Shown piece after piece: positions 37,122-48,956 of a stretch of DNA of 64,000 nucleotides. The notes under the pieces were generated by a model. That model was not told where the DNA came from and made no database searches. It saw only the letters and a program-made list of their open reading frames with translations. This stretch comes from Pilatotrama ljubarskyi (lineage: Eukaryota > Basidiomycota > Agaricomycetes > Polyporales > Polyporaceae): assembly GCA_022385805.1 (NCBI GenBank), contig MU277736.1, positions 103,433 through 167,432 of the forward strand, in the 5' to 3' direction. Each line of letters begins with the position of its first letter. Within the stretch, counting starts at the first letter, position 1. A program made the translations under genes and the position numbers.

Positions 37122-38541
37122 CTAAGCCGTCGTCGTCTGGGACGCCTCGAAGGCCTTGACCTGCTCGTCGAGCCACTTCCACAGCCGCTCGCCGACCTCG
37201 GGGTCGTACGCCTCCGCCCTGCACTTTCCGAGGCGCGCCCAAGGGATGAGGAACTGGAACGACGTCGGTGAGTTTGAACAGCTATACGTCGCAGGAACAG
37301 CAGGCTTCACACACCTCGCCATTGTAGTTGAGCGCCTCGGGCATGGTCCCAGCGAAAAGCTGGGTGAGGGCGCCGTACGGCGTGGGATAGAGCATATAAT
37401 GCTGTACGCATGGGAGGGGTGAACGGCTGGACGTGAACGCTGCAATGATGTCAGCACGCACCATGATTGTCCGCACAGGACCAGGAACGTAGCGTTGGAG
37501 CTCGCTGCGGATGTTGCCTATAGAAGAGTGAGTTCAAAATGGAAACCCTGCTGAGTGGTGGTCCAGACTGACCTGGGTTGACAGAGATGGAGATTATTCC
37601 CTTGTCCGCGTACCGCTTCGCAACTTGGTTCGCGACGACCGCGTTTCCCTACGCACAGTTACTCAATTGTACGCGAACATGGTGACACCGCAGACGGAGA
37701 GAAGAGACGCACGAGCTTGCTCTGGAAGTACAGCGACTGGCTGTTCATCTTCCTCCGAGCAGGGCCGTCCTTGAACGTGTCCCAGTGCAAGGTATCGAAA
37801 TAGGCACCAGACGAGGACGTAGTTATCACGCGAGTATGGTGATCAGGAGCCGACGCCACTCCTGCGAGCAGGGCGGGCATGAGCAGCTCCGTGAAATAGA
37901 AGTGTCCAAGCACGTTGGTGCCAAACTGCAAGTCGTAGCCGTCCTTGGTGACCTGATCGACCGGCGGCCACATCACACCTCTGCAGGTTCGAGGCGCATA
38001 CTGTGTGAGATCTGGAAATGCGGACCTTGCGTGTGAACGGGAGACTCACGCGTTGTTGAAGAGAATGTGGAGCTCGTGCTCTTTGCTGAGATATTCCTGG
38101 GCGGCCATCTTGACGGAAGCCAAACTCGACAGATCAAGCTCGAGGAAGATGGCTTCCTTGCCAGTCGCCTCCTTCAAGGAAGCGATGGCTGCGTCCGCCT
38201 TTTCCTTGCTCCTCGATGCCATGTACACCTTGGCATTGTGCTGCAAGAGGGCCTGGATGCGTCATGAGGATGAGGATGCGAATGCGAATTTGGCGTCGAA
38301 GAACCGACATGTGGTTAAACCAGGCCTTACCTTGATGGTCTCGTAACCAATGCCGACATTGCCACCTACAGCACGTCTCAGAATAGACAGCCATGTCTTG
38401 CAGTGATGTGCACATACCGGTGACGATGGCAATACGGCCTGTGAGGTCGGGGATTTGCTCGACGCTGAACTTGGACTTTGGTGGGAAGCCCTGCGCTAAA
38501 CCAGTCTTGGTGTTCTGCAAATTAGAAAGAAATGCGCCCAT
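37122..38541 (-). CDS. Short-chain dehydrogenase/reductase
   Basis: NAD(P)-dependent oxidoreductase of the SDR family. About seven exons from ATG 38541 to the stop at 37122 give roughly 330 residues. The cofactor motif TGGNVGIG is assembled across an intron (IAIVTG/GNVGIGYETIK). Further landmarks are the acidic strand LELDLSSLASV, the NNAG motif (HILFNNA then GVMWPP), the active-site Ser in ITTSSSGAYFD and the catalytic Tyr/Lys in LYFQSKLGNAVVA (YxxxK). The post-catalytic VNPGNIRSEL is also present. The layout matches fungal retinol-dehydrogenase or WW-domain-oxidoreductase-like SDRs, which act on varied lipophilic alcohols or ketones. The substrate is unknown. No break seen. Confidence 0.88.
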
Positions 38542-39838
38542 GACGAATTAATGACTGCTGCAGACCCTGGACGAATATCGAGAGTGCGAATGGGTACGTA
38601 TGGAATGATTGTGGTCTTCAGGAAAGGCGTGTCCTCTATACTACCCAGAGACGAGTTCCGGGTGTACGCGTATGCGTGTATGCCGGCGTCGTGAGTTCAT
38701 GCGCCGATGCGAATCTGACGCGCTGGAATGCCCGCGGGAACATTTCCGGTGCCCCACAGTCAGCAAGCTTTAGCAAAGGGCGCTCCTACATATACCTCAG
38801 ATCTCTCATACTACCGTCCTCGCGGAAAGCTATATACCTGCTAGCAGCACGTCAGGAGGTAGCGCACCAATATTGATCTGAACCGGAGGGCAGATCTATG
38901 TCCCATATGACATGCATGACGACTTGGAGTACCATCCCTTCGAGTCCCTCGAGCAGTCTCAGAGCTCCGTGCGGAAGCCATTTCGACGGTGTCTCCGTGT
39001 CTCTTGCAAATTGTTCGACACGTAGCTGCAGGTGGTGAGCCGTGGTCGGATTTGAGTTGGGATCAGCTAAGTAGGAGATCGACAGCCTGATCCGAGGGAG
39101 CGCCCGGAGACCTTGTTGCGCATCCCGTTTGGCGAGAGAGCATGCATATGTGTTTTTGACATGTCTAGGAGTGATCAGAGGAGGTCATTCCGTGAGCACG
39201 ATGATACCTTCATGCGGAAACATGTACTATGAATGCGTACGACTGATCCGAGACCTCTGCCCGGTGGGGCTCCACAACTCGAGGTCTATGCATCACCTAT
39301 ACTTACTCGGGAAGAGGACGAGACCGAGCCCAACGAACAGCTCGACAGAGCATGGCACGAGTGCTTGAGTGGCTATATGTGCTCGGAGCACATTCTACGT
39401 AGCTCTTTGCGCCGCTACAGATAACTGCGACGGACAGTCGTAGTTTTCTCGCACCGAACGATGTGACCCTGAGCTGACGGCAAGCCCTGGCTTTCATGTC
39501 TGAGCATCATGCGACTGAAACACAGGTCAATTAACCCAAGTAGAAGAAGTAGGGTACCGAGCTTCTCAAAGGAATGATATGCGGTCCAGCCATTCCCTGC
39601 GTACTTTATCAGCGAACCTACGACGCCTCGCATGCGAATATCTCGAAGCGGATATGGGGAGCACCTCGGGCATCCATGCCCCATTGCCGGTGGCAGCGGG
39701 TACGCCCAAGTACCAGCCACGCGGTGATACCGTCGAGTCCCGACCGATCTCTATCATAGCTGTGCCCTCTGTCGTCTCTGATACATGACCACGGATTAGT
39801 TCTGGACTACCTACTTGCGAGGGGATGCACAGCAAGGG
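38542..39838. other. Intergenic, nothing recognised
   Basis: About 1.3 kb upstream of the SDR gene. The part next to 39839 may contain remains of the missing C-terminal third of the F-box copy that ends there, but I could not align it with the paralogues by eye. Confidence 0.35.
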
Positions 39839-40964
39839 TTACGCACCAGAAGAGTCGATGCGAATTCCACCGCCGACGCGAGCAAGCTGCTCGTCCACGC
39901 GCTTGCTCACTTGTGACACACGAAGGTATCTCAGCTCCGGTGCGTGCTCCGACCAGAACGGGAGTCGGAGGAGGCCAGGTCGGAGGTACAAGCCACAAGG
40001 AATGATGTACAGATGCTCGACCATGGGGAAGAGCGCCGGTCCCGCGACCAAGATGTTGTCGGCAAAGAGGGTCCTGGGGTCGTCTACACCCATGATGGTG
40101 ACCTCGCGGAGGCGAGGGAGGGGCTCAGAAATGGCTCGGAGGTGCAACTTGCCTCCGAGACTGAAGCCGCATTGCACGATGAGCGACACAAGGTCAGGCG
40201 CAGCGAGATGGAACAAGGTGCGAGCGGCGTTGATATAGTCGGCAGTGATAGGAGTGGGCTCGGGCTCATACCCACGCTCATCAACAGTCGAGGGCCATGG
40301 CGTTGAGTCGGTATAGGGGACGGAAGGCGTCGGCCATGACCACGTATATCTCTGTAGCCTGCAGGCATTGTGCCATAGTCGTAGGACGGGTCCGGATCTT
40401 GTGCGAAACCGTCGATACTATCTGTTGCCAGGTCCTCCCGCACGGCCGGTACATCATGGAATGCCGCAGGCGTGGCGATGACAGATGTGCATCCTCTCCT
40501 AGAGGAGCTCGTTTGCCCTGGGGATTGGCTCGTGGCCGGAAGTGGTCTCGCTGAGCAGTCCCTGGGATGGTCTGCGAGGACGGCCGGACGCTCGATGATG
40601 ACCGTGAACTCGATGAGGAACTACTGTTGACAGCGGTGCCGTCTAGTGAGAGCGAACGATGGCGAATTCCTCCCCATTCCGAACTGTCCTGCCCTTCCCC
40701 ACGCTCAACGGACGGAAATGCCACGTACAAGTGCCGGATTCGTGGCTTGTCCCCTTGCGCAAGATCGCATTCACGCCCGAAGAGCGTGATGAAGGATTGG
40801 AGCCGGCGCGGACTCGCGACGAGGAAGACTGAGTGTAAACGCGACGTACGCGCGGCTGCGCGGACCACCTTGGATACAGGCGATAGAGAGTAGCCTGTGT
40901 AGCCTCCGTCAGTGCAGGCGAGCTCGAAGATGCGCTGGAGCGTCTCCAGCGGGAGCACATCCAT
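39839..40964 (-). pseudogene. F-box-like family, copy A: frame-disrupted and truncated
   Basis: The N-terminus is well kept: MDVLPLETLQRIFELACTDG, GYTGYSLSPVSKVVRAAART, SPRRLQSFITLFGRECDLAQ. The paralogues read straight through the middle in one exon. Here the homologous pieces lie in three frames: the start in one frame to about 40450, REDLATDSIDGF in a second, and NAARTLFHLAAPDLVSLIVQ in a third. The last frame continues through LPFWSEHAPELRYLRVSQVS and stops at 39839, about 150 residues before the family end. A donor-like GTGCGT sits just before that stop. It could therefore be a living gene with introns its relatives lack, but frameshift decay is simpler. Located 6 kb from the other copies and on the opposite strand. 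Confidence 0.6.
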
Positions 40965-42924
40965 GAATCAGCTCTTGCAGAGGCGGCAGTGCTCTAGTCT
41001 TGGTTGAAGCGTGTAAAGCAGCGTGGTCTCCTGTTGGGACTGCGCCTCTCTCCGGTTTGTCTGAAGCGGGCTACTTAGTAAGCGTAGCCGACGTTTCATG
41101 GAAAGTGGCAGACCGCAGCATTGCTTTCAAGACATCGTGGCTTCGGCTGACTGTAGGTTCAAGAAGCAGCATAATCGTGCAGCACTCCTGTGCGCGAAGC
41201 CTGAGTGAGACTTGCGAGGGGTCTGGAGCACTTACTCATCCATAGTTCTCTTCGCAGGTTGGACAGTCGTTCTGTGGCTGTGGGACCCGGAAGGTACTGT
41301 TAGGCACTATTTATGAATGTTCGAGAGGGAAGAGCCCGGTGTGACGACGTTTTGAAGCTGATCATCGATTGACGAAATGTATGGGCAACACAAATTACGG
41401 GCTGCAGTTGCTCTGGCGAGATGGGGGTGCCGTATCGAGTCTCCTTCCATTGCTGGGAGGTAGGTATTGCGAATGGCACGGGCTCTGGATTGGTGCACAG
41501 TGCCTGTTCCTCATCACGGTGTCTGGATGATACAGCTTCGACGGATTGTGAGTCTGCTCACCGCTTTCATAATGACACCTCCGGATCCAAAAGAGGCTAA
41601 AAACCACAAACACCTAATCAAGCGCGGGAGGAACAAACGCGCAAGCTAGAAATTCATCTGTCCAGAAGAAGTCTTTGTGGATGGTTGAGTGAGGTTGAGC
41701 GATGGCCTCCTCCGAGGAGCCGGCGGAGGTGCCATCTGGACTTTGGTTCCGGGCCCGTGCCACGACTACGAAGCTCGCTACCAGCTCGCTTCTGGAAGCA
41801 GACGTCATGGTCCCAGAAAATGCGGGGCCCCGCACGACGGAGCACCCGGTTCATGCCTGCTGCACGCTACATACTGCGGTCAAGGAGCTCGAGATGGCAC
41901 CACGGACGAGGTGGTGTCCTGTCAGTTTGGCGTCCAAATGAAACATTTTTCTCGCGCGTGCTCCGACTGCGGCAGATGGGGAGTGACGTCGCATAGGCAC
42001 CCCGGAATCTTGAGCTTGCTGTCCAGAGGGAGGGCCTGGAGAAGCACGTGCACGTCGTGCGAGCTGCATGTGAGCTGGAATGACTGCTCGGTTGCTGGCC
42101 ACGAGAGTTGGGGCTTCGAAGAAGCACACACCAAACGCCCCACTTCTTCAGAAGCGTCCTGACGAGATCCCGACGCCCGATGCCGCAATGAGCTCACTGT
42201 TGACGGTGCCACCGTAAGCAGATCGTCGTCGTCTGTCAGCTCGCAAGGCGACTGCTGCACCGTGTACGTATGCACCCATAATACCCAGGACGTCGTCGAG
42301 GACATAGACGTGGGAGCTGTCTGAGCGCGCGAACCTACCCCACGAAACGGCGAGGGACGCACGACGGCGCGCGGTGGTCAGGCGACAGGACGAATCATGT
42401 CCTTCACGTACTGCTGTTAGATCCGGTGGGGAACGGGGGCTATGCGTGTGTCCGACGGGGTGCGGCGAACTCTGAGCCTGCGCTGCGTCGTCGCGGCGCT
42501 CGCGAGAGAGGCAGAGGGCTCTCGCACATGCATGCAGAGCTAATCGCGACAGAGGCAAGGACCGGTCGCAACCGACGGACGACGGGCTGTGGGTTCCGGG
42601 ACGGAGAACAGGCGAGGCGCAGCACACCGCGTTTCAGCCCGTTCAAGCTCAGCGATAAGCACCGTAACAAACAAGTCAATCACCCCGCGAGACGAAGTGA
42701 AGCAATTATATTCGTGGGAATACGGGGGAGAAAGCCCAGGATTAGAAGCTGTTTGACGCGACGGGATTTATGGGGCGAGGACCGGGCCTAGAACCCGACA
42801 CTCAGGACGTCAAGTTGTACACACCCTCCCCTCCGCATTTTCCTCTCTTTCCCTCTTCCCTCCTCCTCCTTCTCCCCTCTCTCCCTTTCCGCCGTCCCCT
42901 CCCGCTTCTGTTCTCCCTGATGCG
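40965..42924. other. 2-kb spacer, nothing recognised
   Basis: The largest unassigned spacer besides 27.5-28.9 kb. Several frames of 100-160 codons overlap in antisense pairs (41689-42162 and 42148-42627) in GC-rich DNA without motifs. From about 42820 a pyrimidine-rich stretch (TC/CT runs, 42820-42920) directly precedes the kinase ATG and is probably its promoter or 5' untranslated region. Confidence 0.4.
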
Positions 42925-45914
42925 ATGCTGAAGCTTCAGGTTTCCTCACCGTCGCCGGATACGACGCACCCCGCAACTCCGACATTAGCGGAACTCAGCA
43001 GGAATGCCTCCGTCATCTCTTCCTCCTCCAGCTCGAGTTCCACTCCCGACCTCCGCATACAAACACCCGTCCGACCTCGACCCCTCAGGAACTTCTCTGC
43101 GCCGCGAACAAACCTCAGATCGAGAAGTCCCCAGTCGCCCACCACTCCCCGCGGCTCGCGACCCCCGGCGTATCTAACGCGCGAGCTTGGGATCCCCGAC
43201 GAAGACCAGGCGGCGGCGCTGAAGCCGCCAGCTTCTCGCGCACAGTCCAAGTCGCGCAACAGCTCCGTGAACGGGAGGCTTACCGCGGACGACTTCGAGT
43301 TCCTGGACGAGCTCGGCGAGGGCTCGTATTCCACCGTGAGTCTCGCCAGGCTGTGCTCGTGACTCCGTTCGCCGTGTCAATCGTGTCCTCAGGTTTACCA
43401 CGGGCGGTTGCGTTCCACCGGGCAAGAGTTCGCCATAAAGCGCATTGATAAGGCGCATCTTAAGCGGCATCAGAAAGAGGCGACCGCTCTTGCGGAGAAG
43501 AACACGCTCGTCCGCCTTGGGTCCGGCCATCCTGGCATTGTGCGCCTACATTGGACGTTTCAAGACGAATGGAGTTTATGTGAGTCAGAAACTATTTCAT
43601 TCTTTTCATCACGCCTCATCCTCTCGCCCCGGCGCAGTTTTTGTATTGGACTTGGCGCGTAATGGCGAACTGCAAACTCGAATAGCGCGGATGGGCTCGC
43701 TCTCACTTGAATGCGCCCGCTATTATTCGGCACAGATCGTCGATGCGCTAGCATATATGCATTCTAAAGGCGTGATTCACCGGTGAGCATCTTCCCCATG
43801 ATCCCGTTCGGCAGTCCGGGACTGCCAGCAAAGCCCGTACACGATCCTGGACGCGGTCGACCAGGCTGTCGTCCGCCCCCGAGGCCCGATATAGGCAGCG
43901 CGCATCGTTCGGATCCTTCGGACCTGCGTATGCTTCGGACGGCTCCCGGGTGCTGACTTGGACTGAATCCCGCCATTGTGCCCGTCATTTGAGCGAAATG
44001 GAGCCTTCCACGGCGGCACGGGCTCTCCCTCGGTCACCTCACCTGGCAGCGAGCTGTCCGAAGTACTTGAAAGTTGCGCCTGCATCTATCTCCTCACTCT
44101 CGCCTTCTCTGGGCTGTCGAATTTCCGTTGACCCTGATATTTTTCTTTCTCAGCGATTTGAAGCCTGAGAACCTACTGCTTGATGATGCCTTCCGGATAA
44201 AGATTACCGACTTCGGGACGGGCAAGATTCTAGATTCCGGAGGTACGTGCTTAATCACGACCGGCAAGTCCCGCGTTCTATATTGACTTCTGTCTAGGAG
44301 AACCCACTAAGACGTTTGTGGGCACCGCTCAGTATGTCTCGCCTGAATTGCTGGAACACAACGAGAGCAGCAAGAGGTAGGAAGCCTACCCATCACACAT
44401 CGTCGATGCAGAACCCTGACGGGCAGCAGCTCGGACTTCTGGGCGCTGGGCTGTATCATCTACCAGATGATCGCGGGGCGGTTCGTCTTCCGGGGCCTCT
44501 CTGACTGGCAGAAGATCAAGCAGCTCGAATATTCTTTTCCGGAGGGATTTGACGAACAGGCACAAGATTTGATACGGAAGCTTCTCGTCAGTACCACGCG
44601 TCGCTTCCTGTGCTCAGCTTAGTTAGTCTGACATTGCTCTGTCCTTTGGCAGGTCCGTGATCCCGATCAGCGACTAGGTGCTGGACCACCGGGGAGCCCT
44701 TGGGATATGCAGGCCCTCCGGAGCCATCCATTCTTTTCGTCCATCAACTGGCGAACGTTGTGGACGGATCCAGCCCCTCCACTCGAGCCTGGGCTGGTGA
44801 AGAAGGAGACGCCGCCGGCGTCGGCGCAGCTGAGGTCCGCGTGGGACGCCCTCGTCGACTCCGATAACTACGAGAACGCCGTCGACGATGACGAGATCAG
44901 CTGGGAATCGGATGGCCGGGGCGGCGAATACCATCTCGGTGCTGGGCCAGTGAACGGCCTCGATCACTCGGAAGCAATTGGTCCATACGGCGAGAAGCGA
45001 CCATCCATGCTCCCTCCTCTCCCACTCGCAGACGTTGCGGAGGAGCGGAACGGATCGAGCGACGGGGTCCGCTTCGTGGCGCCCCCGAAGGAGGACTCGC
45101 CTGAATCGGACGACGAGGGCCGGGACACGGTCAACAGCGATCTGGACATCCCTGGGGTGGCACGATCCCCACCGATTGACGTGCCCCGCGTTCCTGGTCC
45201 TGGGTCGCATTCTACTGGCTCTATCACGAGCTCTTCTGACGGGAGCCCTGTCGACAAGCTTGCGGCGGCGCTGGACGAGGCGGCGCGAGGTCGCAATCGT
45301 GCGCAGACGCCCATTCAGGGCAACGGACTGTGCGATCCGGAACTGTGAGTCTTCTCCCTCTACGAACGCCACGTCCCGATGCTGATGACAGCGGTAGAAC
45401 GTCGCTCATGCTCCCTGGCGAACACATCATCTTCAACACGACGGTCGAGATTGGAGGCCCGAAGCGGCGCGCGAGCCGACTGCTCGCGATGGCGGTGGCG
45501 CCGAAGAAGCACCGGCCGCGGGAGCTGGTGCTGACGACGCAGCGGCTGCTGTGCGTGAAGCAGAAGCCGGGCCGAGCGGTGCAGGTGCGCACTGAGCTGT
45601 TTGTGCGGCCGTCGGACAAGGAGCGGGACCTGCGCAACCTCGTTTCGTCGGTCGAGCCGAAGGGCGAGCGCGAATTCGTCGTCATCACGGTCAGTGCACG
45701 TCGATCTCAAGGAGGCGGCGTGGACCCTGACTGGTCGTGTGTGCAGCCAATAAAGTCACACTGCTACGTCGCGGCGAGCTCGACGATTGCGTCGACCTGG
45801 ATCCGGAAGCTGCGGGAGGTGATCGAGGCGCAACCGCCCATCCCCGCTGCGACGAACGGTGTTGCGAACGGGTCGCATCCTGGTGGCCGCCTCCGCCTGA
45901 ACTCTCGGACATGA
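42925..45914 (+). CDS. PDK1: PDK1-type AGC protein kinase with C-terminal PH domain
   Basis: Master AGC kinase (Pkh1/2, Ksg1 in yeasts) that phosphorylates activation loops of other AGC kinases at the plasma membrane. About nine exons from ATG 42925 to TGA 45912-45914. A disordered Ser/Pro-rich N-terminus precedes the kinase domain: Gly loop GEGSYSTV, catalytic Lys in [37 protein letters not shown] and [19 protein letters not shown], then HPFFSSINW. An acidic linker leads to a PH domain: [31 protein letters not shown] and [16 protein letters not shown], the PDK1-specific form, though yeast Pkh proteins usually lack it. The intron between HR and DLKPEN (43783-44153, 371 nt) splits the catalytic loop and is much longer than the rest. 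Kinase motifs are all intact. Confidence 0.92.
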
Positions 45915-47026
45915 GATTTCGGTTCTGTTTGTTTCGCTCGATTCCCACTTATACTGCACCTTGTACTGTTAGCAGCACGTCACGGGTGGTTGCTTGGTTT
46001 ACGTTTATTATCCTGGGGCTCGTTCACTCTCGTCTCGGTCTCTCCCTACGTTTTTCCGTCTCTCTCCCTCCCCCTCCATATATAGGACATTCATGTTGAT
46101 ATCGGACGCGCGCTCTTGGGCCGCGGACAGGCTCCCACACACACACACATTATCGTATATCACGGCTTAACGCAGATGCACACGCACCTTGTAGGAGTAG
46201 AAGTAGCTTACGTTTTTGGCAAACGATGGATCTGTTTATGAGGACGACTCCACTGGTTCGGGGGAGGTGTCATCGTGTATGCCCACCCAGAGATTGCAGA
46301 GAGCGCAGCCTCAACCTCAACTACCACGCTGCAAACGGAATGACTGTCTTCCGCTCAACTATGTAGAGCATGGACGCTCGCCGGAAGGCATTGCGAAAGC
46401 CTATCCGGGAAGCTCAAGGGTGTAAACCTTTGTCGACGGGCGTCGCGCGGACGCATCAATTGCAAGTAAGCCCATCATCTCAAGATCTCATCCTCTTGGC
46501 TCATGGACATCCTTCATTCGTGCGCATGCTGTCCCCGCGGGTCTCATATGTTACACGGCAAACATTCTGGGATTCCTGCAGAGCCTCTCACATGCCCTGC
46601 AACTGTCCGACAGCTATCGTGTCAGAGAAACCACAAAGGCAATTCCCTGACACGACAGCTGTGGTACGTATTCCTTGCTTAAGTCGGTGGTTGCGGAAAG
46701 GGCGAATGTTTGCCGTGTTAGTACGATGTACGCTAGCTGTTTGGCACTGCTCACTGGGCGCTGAGTTCAAATAGCATGGCTAGACTCCCATCTGACTACT
46801 TACGCTGCGCAGAACCCAGAGACATACAAATATATAGCGCTGCGATCTCTTAGTTGCGACTTCTCTACTAATGTGAAGCAGCTGCTGCAATTAGGCTCGC
46901 TCGGCCCTCGTTTCCTTAGACGCTGCTCAATGAAGCTCCAGCTGACAGCTGGTATCAAAAGGTCAGATCTTCTAGTAGTTCCGCTGCACTCTCTGACCCG
47001 TACCACTTCCAGTCCTTGCGCTAGCG
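45915..47026. other. Spacer before the F-box-like array
   Basis: About 1.1 kb. It contains a short (AC)n run near 46135-46149 and the presumed promoter of copy B. No gene recognised. Confidence 0.4.
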
Positions 47027-48331
47027 ATGGATACTCTCCCTGTAGAGACGCTGCAACACATATTCGAGCTTGCGTGTATGGATGGTGGATACACTGGCTG
47101 TTCTCTATCTCTCGTCTCGACACAAGTACGTGCCGTCTCCAGCACCACCCGCTTCCACTCTGTTTCTCTCATCGCCAATCCCCGTCGCCTCCAATCCTTT
47201 GTCGCGCTCTACCAACGTGAATGCGACCGAGCACAGGGTAGCAAGCCGTTCTTGCGGCACCTATACGTCGCATTTCCTCGACTCATTTGGCAAGAGGAGC
47301 GGGCGCGCCGTCGTACTGATGGCCCGCTGCATGGTCGCCGGCGATCACTCTCTCCATGCAGGGCCCGTTATCGATCAGACACCCTCTCCTTCTCCAAAGC
47401 TCAGGAAGGCGAGCGGAGTGAAGTGATATCGTCGCCCCTCCCGTCGGCGTCGTCCCGCGGTCGTCCGCTGCCGAAGCCGCCAGCACCGTATTACAGCCGT
47501 CCGGTGCTGACTGTGTCTCCTGCGCAGAGCGAAACGTCTTCTGTCGATCCAACCGAGTCGCCCGAATATCTCGAGGCAGCGCGGACATTGTTTCGTTTGG
47601 CCGGGCCAGACCTCCTGTCCCTCGCCGTGCAATGCGGGTTCAGCATCGGTGGTCGCCTGGATCTCCCCTTTCTCGCCCAACCCTTCGCCCTCCTACGCGA
47701 GGCCGCCTTCCTGGGTATCAGCAATCCGCGCGCACTCCTCGGTATCAGCAATCCGCGCGCACTCCTCGTGGACGACGCTGAGGTAGCCGCGCTGTTCCCG
47801 GCTGCCACACACCTGTACATCGTACCTTACGGCGACCTGCACCTTCCCTTCTGGTCCGAACACGCACCAGGCGTCACCCATCTGGGTGTGTCCCAGGCAC
47901 AAGCCTATATCAACCAGATTGCGCCCGCTATAGGGGTAGCAGACGAGTACGTGCGGTACCTACGCTCGCGCTCTTCAGATTGGCAATGGGACATCCCCGG
48001 GATCCCCGTCCACGCGTCCGCGCCTCCCGAACCGGAGCTGCCTTTCCCCCCTCCCCCTCGGACGTATCCCAGCGTGCGCTACCTTATCATGGAGCCTAGC
48101 GCCTCGCAACTGTACATGTGCGGGAACGGGTACATGGACTACACTGCCAACATCGCGGTGCTGACGGACATGGGGAGCAAGGCTGGGGAGGGGGGCGTCA
48201 CCGTCGCTGTGCTACCGCCTCCCAAATACTCCTATACGCCATACGCAGATGACTGTGCGCGGATGCGGCGCAGCTGGATCGAGCGGATGGAGGGCAAGGC
48301 AGGGGTTTGGGACGGGTTGGCGGCAAAGTGA
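47027..48331 (+). CDS. F-box-like family, copy B (intact, single exon)
   Basis: Probable ubiquitin-ligase adaptor. One uninterrupted 434-residue frame. The N-terminal F-box-like stretch is LPVETLQHIFELAC, followed by a conserved GGYTGCSLSLVSTQVRAVSS and FHSVSLIANPRRLQSFVALY. After a Ser/Arg/Pro-rich variable linker (about residues 90-175), the second conserved half begins EAARTLFRLAGPDLLSLAVQ. It continues with LLREAAFLGI, ATHLYIVPY, LPFWSEHAPGVTHLGVSQ, YPSVRYLIMEP and the C-terminal RMRRSWIERMEGKAGVWDGL. The target is unknown. It carries an in-frame 27-bp tandem duplication (47714-47767) that repeats nine residues (GISNPRALL), absent from copies C and E. The downstream flank shares an AATGCAGGGCCTG-like motif with copies C and D, so duplication units include 3' flank. 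Confidence 0.8.
   Translation: MDTLPVETLQHIFELACMDGGYTGCSLSLVSTQVRAVSSTTRFHSVSLIANPRRLQSFVALYQRECDRAQGSKPFLRHLYVAFPRLIWQEERARRRTDGPLHGRRRSLSPCRARYRSDTLSFSKAQEGERSEVISSPLPSASSRGRPLPKPPAPYYSRPVLTVSPAQSETSSVDPTESPEYLEAARTLFRLAGPDLLSLAVQCGFSIGGRLDLPFLAQPFALLREAAFLGISNPRALLGISNPRALLVDDAEVAALFPAATHLYIVPYGDLHLPFWSEHAPGVTHLGVSQAQAYINQIAPAIGVADEYVRYLRSRSSDWQWDIPGIPVHASAPPEPELPFPPPPRTYPSVRYLIMEPSASQLYMCGNGYMDYTANIAVLTDMGSKAGEGGVTVAVLPPPKYSYTPYADDCARMRRSWIERMEGKAGVWDGLAAK
47714..47767 (+). repeat. In-frame 27-bp tandem duplication inside F-box-like copy B
   Basis: Units 47714-47740 and 47741-47767 are identical over 27 bp and encode GISNPRALL twice. Copies C and E have a single unit at this point, so the duplication is recent and specific to copy B. 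Confidence 0.9.
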
Positions 48332-48944
48332 CCTTTTCTGGCCTAGCAACTGCAGGGCCTGCGGTGCGAACAGTTTCATATCAAGTCGATGTCAAGTTAT
48401 AGTACATACAGTGGCACAGTGTGTAGTTAGCGCCGCCGAATGCGTCCTGACAGGAAGAGCTCGCAATGTTTGAAGTCAAATCGGACCACCACTGGCACAT
48501 TCAGACCAGCATGCTTACCATCTCTTCCCACTGTCTCCCTTGCCCTTCCGAATGATTGGTTGCCTCGTTCTGAAGCACGCCTTAGCGAAGTTTGGCATTT
48601 ACCAGTAGCACTGCGCCGTACGTGCTCGTGATATTCGCCTAGTAGTAGAGATTTGGCTTACGTTGAGGTATCATGTTACTTGGCTTTTATCCTGCCTACG
48701 CAGAGTGATTTCCCAGCTACTTATGAGTTCCTTGGATCGAGCGGCAGCTGCAGAAAAGAGTTGCAAAGTGGTGCTCAATTTGAATGCTCGGCGGACATCA
48801 CGGCGACGGGGCGGGGGCAGTGCACTCTGAGTCGGAGCACCGGTGCTGCTATAGTACCCAGTGACAGTACATGGCGCGCGCTGCACTCTGCATTCACGCG
48901 CACGAAGCTCTTCCTCTGACCACGTTCAGCGGTTTGCGCCAGCC
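48332..48944. other. Spacer between F-box-like copies B and C
   Basis: This stretch carries the 3' flank of copy B and the 5' flank of copy C. Part of it (around 48650-48675, ending TATCATGTTACT) recurs before copy D at about 51938-51970, which marks the duplication unit. No separate gene. Confidence 0.5.
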
Positions 48945-48956
48945 ATGGATACTCTC

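Noticed and set aside
44674..45372. A 232-codon frame antisense to the PDK1-type kinase linker
   Set aside because: It is Arg-rich shadow translation of a GC-rich coding region.
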